From positions 1 through 11,303 of the forward strand of contig JAURLB010000065.1 in the NCBI GenBank assembly GCA_030831445.1: DNA of 11,303 nt, read 5' to 3'. Below, piece by piece: positions 7,486 to 11,303 of the stretch. Every line of letters starts with the position of its first letter. Position 1 is the first letter of the stretch. The DNA comes from Candidatus Nanopelagicales bacterium (GTDB lineage Bacteria; Actinomycetota; Actinomycetes; S36-B12; UBA5976). The position numbers and the translations under genes are program-made. A model generated the notes under the pieces. It had not been told where the DNA came from. It ran no database searches and saw only the letters and a program-made list of their open reading frames with translations.

Positions 7486-8442
7486 ACTCGTCATTGAAAC
7501 TAACAAACGTCGAAGTGAGTCAAGGCGCGAGGGATGAATGTTGTGTGAGGTGACCCATTCATCAAGTCCACACTCTTTCTCAAGGTGCTTGCATCCCCGG
7601 GGACACTCATCAGTACCAGGTTCTAAATCTTCGAAAAAATTGATGACTTCATTTGAATCAATATGACCTAACCCAAACCCACGAACTCCCGGGGTATCGA
7701 TTATCCAGCCACCAACTTTCAGTTGGATTGCAAAAGCTGCAGTAGTGGTGTGTCGACCGCGGCCGGTGACGTCATTCACCTCTCCAGTAAGTTGTTGGGC
7801 ATCGGGGGTAAGGGCATTAACCAATGTAGATTTACCAACGCCCGAGTGCCCTATAAACACTGTGGTGTTCCCCTGTAGATACTTCATGAGCTCTTGGTGA
7901 CCTTCGGCTTTGTTGACTGTAAAGACTGTTATTTGCATAGCTTCTAAGGTGTTTCGAATCTCGCTATCACTCGCTAAATCACTCTTTGTCAGAACAACAA
8001 TTGGCTCAATGCCTTCAGAGAGGGCAGCAACAATGCACCTATCGATAAATCGAAGTCGAGGTTCGGGATCTTTAAGTGCTTGCACAATCGCCAAGATATC
8101 GGCATTTGCCACAATTGGTTTTTCGTCGCGCTCAGCATCATCAGAAGTTCGCCGCAATAAAGTTTTGCGCTCGTCAATCTCTACGATTCTTGCCAATGTA
8201 TCTTTTTCGCCCGAGGTGTCGCCGACTAGTTTGACGTTGTCGCCAACTAGCACCCCTTTGCGTCCTAAGTTTCTGGACTTAATTGCATAGATGAATCGAA
8301 GCCCACCATCAATTTCAATTGCTACGGTGAATCGACCGCGATCAACTACAGTAACAAAACCATCAATTGCATTGCTATGAGTAGGTTGCAATTTACTCCT
8401 GCGACCTTTTGAACGTTCGCGCTTTTCTGTATCAAAGTGCAT
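7477..8442 (-). CDS. rsgA: Ribosome small subunit-dependent GTPase RsgA
   Basis: RsgA is a cytoplasmic circularly permuted GTPase that binds the 30S subunit late in assembly and checks its maturation. The GTPase motifs appear in the permuted order G4-G1-G2-G3: TKSD (152-155), GHSGVGKST (198-206), GRGRHTT (227-233) and DTPG (249-252). An OB-fold domain precedes them (about 25-100). A C-terminal zinc site follows, with Cys280, Cys284, His286 and Cys291 in the family's Cx4CxHx4-5C spacing. The 321-residue length is normal. The frame is open upstream to 8535, but ATG at 8442 is preferred: it gives the usual basic N-terminal tail (KRERSKGRRSK) before the OB-fold and overlaps the aroA stop by only 11 bases, implying coupled translation. 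GGA 8 bases upstream is a weak ribosome site. Confidence 0.94.
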   Translation of the reverse strand: MHFDTEKRERSKGRRSKLQPTHSNAIDGFVTVVDRGRFTVAIEIDGGLRFIYAIKSRNLGRKGVLVGDNVKLVGDTSGEKDTLARIVEIDERKTLLRRTSDDAERDEKPIVANADILAIVQALKDPEPRLRFIDRCIVAALSEGIEPIVVLTKSDLASDSEIRNTLEAMQITVFTVNKAEGHQELMKYLQGNTTVFIGHSGVGKSTLVNALTPDAQQLTGEVNDVTGRGRHTTTAAFAIQLKVGGWIIDTPGVRGFGLGHIDSNEVINFFEDLEPGTDECPRGCKHLEKECGLDEWVTSHNIHPSRLDSLRRLLVSMTSDN

Positions 8443-9724
8443 TGTTGATTCCAAGCATGGAAGCCCATAATTGTTGAAATTCCGGTAAGGTTTTTGAAAC
8501 AGTCTCTGGATTGATAATTTCAATCCCAGGCACATTCAGCCCCAGCACACTCGCAGCCATCACCATACGATGATCATTGTAGGTTTCAAAAACTGATGCA
8601 TGCATTGTTGATGGGGCAATCGTTAATCCATCGATTGTCTCTTCAATGTTTGCCCCACACTTCGCAAATTCTGTAGTCAGTGCCTCTAAGCGATTTGTCT
8701 CATGTCCTCGCAAATGGCCAATTCCGTAAAAGTGGGACGGAGTCTCGGCGAAGGCGGCTATCGATACGAGTACAGGTGTTAACTCTCCAACATCTGAAAG
8801 GTTTTCATCAATTCCTGTTATCTTTTCAGGGCCATGTAGCGTCAATCCTTCTTCGTCGAGTCGAAAGCGCGCTCCCATTTTTTGCAAGATTTGCGGTGCT
8901 TTCCAACCTGCCTGAGTGCTCTCTACTGGCCAGTCTTTTATCGTCACACTTCCACCAGTGACCATTGCAGCCGCCAAAAACGGCAAAGCATTGGATAGGT
9001 CTGGTTCAATTGTCGTATCAGCTGCACGGATAGATGTAGGCGCGATTTTCCATTTCACATCGGCTGCCGAGTCAAAAGTACTTTCAACCTCAACTCCATG
9101 GAGTTGGAGCATCGAAATAGACATATCAATATGTGGAAGCGAAGGAATGAATTCACCTTTATGGTGTATTTCAATTCCATTTTGAAAACGAGAGCCAGCA
9201 AGGAGTAGTGCTGAAACGAACTGACTCGAAGCAGATGCATCAATTTCCACGAAGCGCTCGTCAACCACACCAGTGCCATGAACTGTGAATGGTAAGTGAG
9301 CATCAGTGTTTGATACCTGAACCCCAAGTTGTCTGAGAGAATCTATGGTGGTCTTCATTGGTCGGCTTCTTGCCTGTGGATCACCGTCAAAGGTGGTGCT
9401 ACCAGATGCGAGTGCAGCAACAATTGGTAAAAACCGCATTACAGTTCCAGCCAATCCACAAGCGATGGTGCCCCCACCTTGCAAAGGACCAGGATTGACG
9501 TGCCAGTCACGACCTATTTCCTCAATTGTTATACCGAAAGACTCAAGTGCCGATTTCATTAGGAGTGTGTCGCGAGCAAGAAGTGGATTGAAGATCATGC
9601 TCGGCCCATCGGATAGTGCCGCGAGAACAAGCGCTCGATTTGTTTGTGACTTTGAACCAGGCACCCTGATTTCAGCGCTGATTGGCGAAGTTCGTGTTGG
9701 TGCTTGCCATACCGTAGTGGACAC
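8432..9724 (-). CDS. aroA: 3-phosphoshikimate 1-carboxyvinyltransferase (EPSP synthase)
   Basis: AroA joins shikimate 3-phosphate and phosphoenolpyruvate to form EPSP, the sixth step of the shikimate pathway, in the cytoplasm. The 430-residue protein is full length. Visible motifs are GSKSQTNRALVLAALS (23-38, Lys25 and Arg30), GLAGTVMRF (90-98, the PEP and glyphosate site), SASSQFVSALLLAG (164-177), DVGELTP with Glu314 where E. coli has catalytic Asp313, HLRGHETNRLEAL with Glu342 matching E. coli Glu341, NDHRMVMA with His385-Arg386, and Lys411. Glu for Asp and Phe98 for Pro101 are, to my knowledge, usual in actinobacterial enzymes. GTG at 9724 is the only possible start, since an in-frame TAA (9736-9734) lies just upstream. 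There is no Shine-Dalgarno; TAACCT 6 bases before the GTG suggests a leaderless mRNA. rsgA follows with an 11-base overlap. Confidence 0.96.
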   Translation of the reverse strand: MSTTVWQAPTRTSPISAEIRVPGSKSQTNRALVLAALSDGPSMIFNPLLARDTLLMKSALESFGITIEEIGRDWHVNPGPLQGGGTIACGLAGTVMRFLPIVAALASGSTTFDGDPQARSRPMKTTIDSLRQLGVQVSNTDAHLPFTVHGTGVVDERFVEIDASASSQFVSALLLAGSRFQNGIEIHHKGEFIPSLPHIDMSISMLQLHGVEVESTFDSAADVKWKIAPTSIRAADTTIEPDLSNALPFLAAAMVTGGSVTIKDWPVESTQAGWKAPQILQKMGARFRLDEEGLTLHGPEKITGIDENLSDVGELTPVLVSIAAFAETPSHFYGIGHLRGHETNRLEALTTEFAKCGANIEETIDGLTIAPSTMHASVFETYNDHRMVMAASVLGLNVPGIEIINPETVSKTLPEFQQLWASMLGINNAL

Positions 9725-9730
9725 AGGGGC

Positions 9731-9736
9731 AGGTTA
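9731..9736 (-). promoter_or_regulatory. -10 element for leaderless aroA
   Basis: TAACCT on the minus strand is followed by 6 bases and then the GTG at 9724, the only start possible for aroA. The hexamer begins with the in-frame TAA that closes the upstream frame. No -35 match is seen. Confidence 0.45.
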
Positions 9737-9742
9737 TCGGCT

Positions 9743-9748
9743 TAGAGT
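9743..9748 (+). promoter_or_regulatory. -10 element for leaderless SRAP gene
   Basis: TAGAGT is followed by 7 bases and then the ATG at 9756, whose position is fixed by the catalytic Cys2 of SRAP proteins. TGGACA at 9718-9723 resembles a -35, but the spacer would be 19 bp. The hexamer is 6 bp from the aroA -10 on the other strand. Confidence 0.45.
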
Positions 9749-9755
9749 TGGGTTT

Positions 9756-10421
9756 ATGTGTGGTCGATATGCCTTGCCCGTAGATAGAGATGCTCTCGGC
9801 ATCTATTACGAAGCATGGGCGAGAGACACTGCTGAGTTAGCGCCAAATTTCAATGTTGCGCCAACTTCTTCTGCGTATGTCGTGGATGAAAAAGGGGAGA
9901 ACCGAAAGTTGAGGGTTGTTTCCTGGGGTTTGGTGCCACGTTGGGCTAAAGACACGTCAATGCAAGCAAAAATGATAAACGCCCGAAGTGAAACTGTAAG
10001 CGAAAAGCCAACGTTTCGCGATAGCTTTAAGGAGTCGCGTTGCATAATTCCAGCACTTGGTTGGTACGAATGGCAACGAGCTGAAACTTCGAAAACCCCG
10101 TTCTTTCACAAAATGGACTCTGAGCCATTTGTCAGTATGGCAGGTCTGTTATCTGCTTGGAAAAATCCATCGACTGAAGAGTGGCTATTTACCTGTGCCA
10201 TTGTGACTCGGCCTGCAATTGATTCGCTTGCATATATTCACGATCGTATGCCAGTGCTGCTTGAGCCAAAAGATTTTTCGCTTTGGTTACATGGCACCAC
10301 ATCCGAAGCAGACGCGTTGATTTTGAAACAGCCCTCTGGGATTCAAGCTTATGAGGTTTCAAGTCTTGTTAATGCAACGAAAAATAATGACCCCACGCTC
10401 CTAACGCCAGTGAATGGGTAG
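9756..10421 (+). CDS. SOS response-associated (SRAP) protein, YedK/HMCES family
   Basis: SRAP proteins bind abasic sites in single-stranded DNA and form a stable thiazolidine crosslink through the cysteine exposed after removal of Met1, shielding the lesion from cleavage and error-prone repair. The 221-residue protein has all known key positions: MCGRY with Cys2, PNFNVAPT with Asn33, WGLVPRW (57-63, DNA-binding), INARSET with Arg77, GWYEW with Glu105, and IHDRMP with His162. Cys2 fixes ATG 9756 as the start; the frame is open upstream to 9345, but that part is antisense to aroA. It is divergent from aroA with a 31-bp gap and is followed after 2 bp by a phosphotransferase gene, probably one transcript. 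From memory, aroA also neighbours a SRAP gene in mycobacteria (Rv3226c/Rv3227). I see no LexA box in the gap, so damage control is not shown. Confidence 0.95.
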   Translation: MCGRYALPVDRDALGIYYEAWARDTAELAPNFNVAPTSSAYVVDEKGENRKLRVVSWGLVPRWAKDTSMQAKMINARSETVSEKPTFRDSFKESRCIIPALGWYEWQRAETSKTPFFHKMDSEPFVSMAGLLSAWKNPSTEEWLFTCAIVTRPAIDSLAYIHDRMPVLLEPKDFSLWLHGTTSEADALILKQPSGIQAYEVSSLVNATKNNDPTLLTPVNG

Positions 10422-10423
10422 CC

Positions 10424-11303
10424 ATGATTGAGGTTTTGCGAGAGATCTTGGCTGAACACTTTGAAGTCAGTGTCTCCCAAGTAATTCCAATCGCCACCGA
10501 ATCACATTCAGATGGACTGATTTTTGGCTTTGACATAATGGCTCAGACACATCCGACATTTGTGTACGCGCAAGTCGCTTCAAGCGAGTGGGAAAATGCT
10601 GAGTTTCAAATTCACATTCCTCAGTTTGAAGCGTGGGCGAGACTTTGGACTTTCCCAAATGATCCTTACCTCGAAGGTCTAGCAATGCTGGGCATCAAGC
10701 CTGCCCTCAATCAATTATTGCAAAAACTTGACCGGCGCTTTCAATTGCAGGAAGTAAAAAACGTTTCCTATCGTCCAGGTAAGCGTGCTGTGTTTCGGTT
10801 ATCGACGAACCTCGGCGTCTTCTATGCCAAGAGCACAACCAGTAAGAATGCTCAACGAATCATTGGCATTCAAAGTGCAATCGAGTCCAAAGTAAACACT
10901 GCGCAGCTGATTGGGCTTGCGAATGATGACTTACTCTTTTTCACTGAGGTAAAAGGAAGTAATTTCCTAGAAATCCCGGACCCTGAATTCGATCTTGTTA
11001 CGGTAGAAATCCAATCACTTCAAGATAGTTTTGCAACAATTCAAACTGAATTTGAAGCTAAACGTAAAGTCATCACAAATCTTGAATGGTATCTCAACCT
11101 CCTTGAATCAAACGATCGAGTGGAAACGGATTTCTATAAGCGGGTACAAGAACATGCAGCAACACTTGAAACAGTAGAAAATCCACAAACAACAACACTT
11201 ATTCACGGTGACTATCACTTAGGCCAATTGAAATTCCAAACGTCAAACAGGCTTGGAATTTTGGACTTTGATAATGCCGGAATGGGGCAAATCGCAGACG
11301 ATC
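10424..11303 (+). CDS. APH-fold phosphotransferase, maltokinase-like motif (3' end outside window)
   Basis: The frame starts at ATG 10424, two bases after the SRAP stop, and is open to the window edge, giving 293 residues. The catalytic region is that of aminoglycoside phosphotransferase/choline-kinase-fold enzymes: HGDYHLGQ (261-268, catalytic Asp263) and LDFDNAG (280-286, metal-binding Asp281). Gln268 replaces the more usual Asn of the HGDxHxxN motif, as in maltokinases, whose motif is very similar. YRPGKRAVFRL (116-126) and Lys136 in VFYAKS mark the N-lobe, with Lys136 the likely ATP-binding lysine. About 110 residues precede the kinase lobe, with no domain I recognise. The DFE-type motif of true maltokinases is absent, so the substrate is unknown; antibiotic resistance should not be assumed. 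SRAP and this gene are probably one operon. The missing part should be the C-terminal helices. Confidence 0.82.
   Translation, partial: MIEVLREILAEHFEVSVSQVIPIATESHSDGLIFGFDIMAQTHPTFVYAQVASSEWENAEFQIHIPQFEAWARLWTFPNDPYLEGLAMLGIKPALNQLLQKLDRRFQLQEVKNVSYRPGKRAVFRLSTNLGVFYAKSTTSKNAQRIIGIQSAIESKVNTAQLIGLANDDLLFFTEVKGSNFLEIPDPEFDLVTVEIQSLQDSFATIQTEFEAKRKVITNLEWYLNLLESNDRVETDFYKRVQEHAATLETVENPQTTTLIHGDYHLGQLKFQTSNRLGILDFDNAGMGQIADD

Noticed and set aside
8443..8535. Extra 31 codons upstream of rsgA
   Set aside because: They lie entirely inside the end of aroA in another frame, and the normal basic RsgA N-terminus begins at 8442.
8632..9455. Glyphosate-tolerant variant of aroA from Phe98 and Glu314
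   Set aside because: These residues differ from E. coli but appear to be normal for actinobacterial EPSP synthases; tolerance cannot be claimed from them.
9345..9755. Extension of the SRAP frame upstream
   Set aside because: It is antisense to aroA, and SRAP proteins require Cys as the second residue, which fixes the start at 9756.

Overview
The window looks like a piece of chromosome from a compact, low-to-mid GC actinobacterium (GC in the mid-40s % by eye). The evidence is the UPF0182 protein, the histidinol-phosphatase of the inositol-monophosphatase type, an EPSP synthase with actinobacterial motifs (GLAGTVMRF, DVGELTP, HLRGHET), the block hisN / rsgA / aroA / SRAP protein / phosphotransferase, several GTG starts, and apparently leaderless promoters. 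A planktonic lineage such as Nanopelagicales (acI) or a relative would fit the low GC and tight packing. That placement is inference; only the actinobacterial assignment is well supported. Gene order looks ordinary and chromosomal. I see no mobile element, CRISPR array or phage gene.

Layout. (1) 1-1862, plus strand: the C-terminal part of a UPF0182 membrane-anchored protein, overlapping by one base a class II (FucA-type) aldolase. (2) 1863-3242, minus strand: a beta-CASP metallo-beta-lactamase-fold RNase-like protein, preceded by a possible 8-codon leader ORF. (3) 3290-5491, plus strand: a promoter, the initiator tRNA (CAT), then kynureninase (kynU) and tryptophan 2,3-dioxygenase (kynA) overlapping by ATGA. 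(4) 5498-6942, minus strand: a TRIC/UPF0126 cation-channel protein behind histidinol-phosphatase (hisN). (5) 6977-7480, plus strand: a small four-helix DUF2231 membrane protein. (6) 7477-9724, minus strand: aroA followed by the ribosome-assembly GTPase rsgA, overlapping by 11 bases. (7) 9756-11303, plus strand: a SRAP (YedK/HMCES) DNA-abasic-site protein and, 2 bases later, an APH-fold phosphotransferase cut off by the window edge.

Functionally, the kynU-kynA pair carries two steps of tryptophan catabolism to anthranilate and alanine; the formamidase between them is not here. hisN and aroA serve histidine and aromatic amino-acid synthesis, and rsgA serves 30S ribosome maturation. The SRAP protein protects abasic sites in single-stranded DNA.

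The most unusual structure is in the control regions. Every plus- or minus-strand start here that is not coupled to an upstream gene and lacks a Shine-Dalgarno (kynU, hisN, DUF2231, aroA, SRAP) has a TANNNT hexamer exactly 6 or 7 bases before a start codon. This is the geometry of leaderless transcripts. Two divergent pairs (hisN/DUF2231 and aroA/SRAP) have such promoters back to back in about 35 bp, close enough that RNA polymerases should exclude each other. At kynU the hexamer and start codon are duplicated with a 9-bp period, and the first copy overlaps the 3' end of the initiator tRNA. All three tail-to-tail gene junctions are 6 bp or less and carry a short inverted repeat over the stop codons, with no T-tract terminator. 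No clearly new enzyme system is visible.
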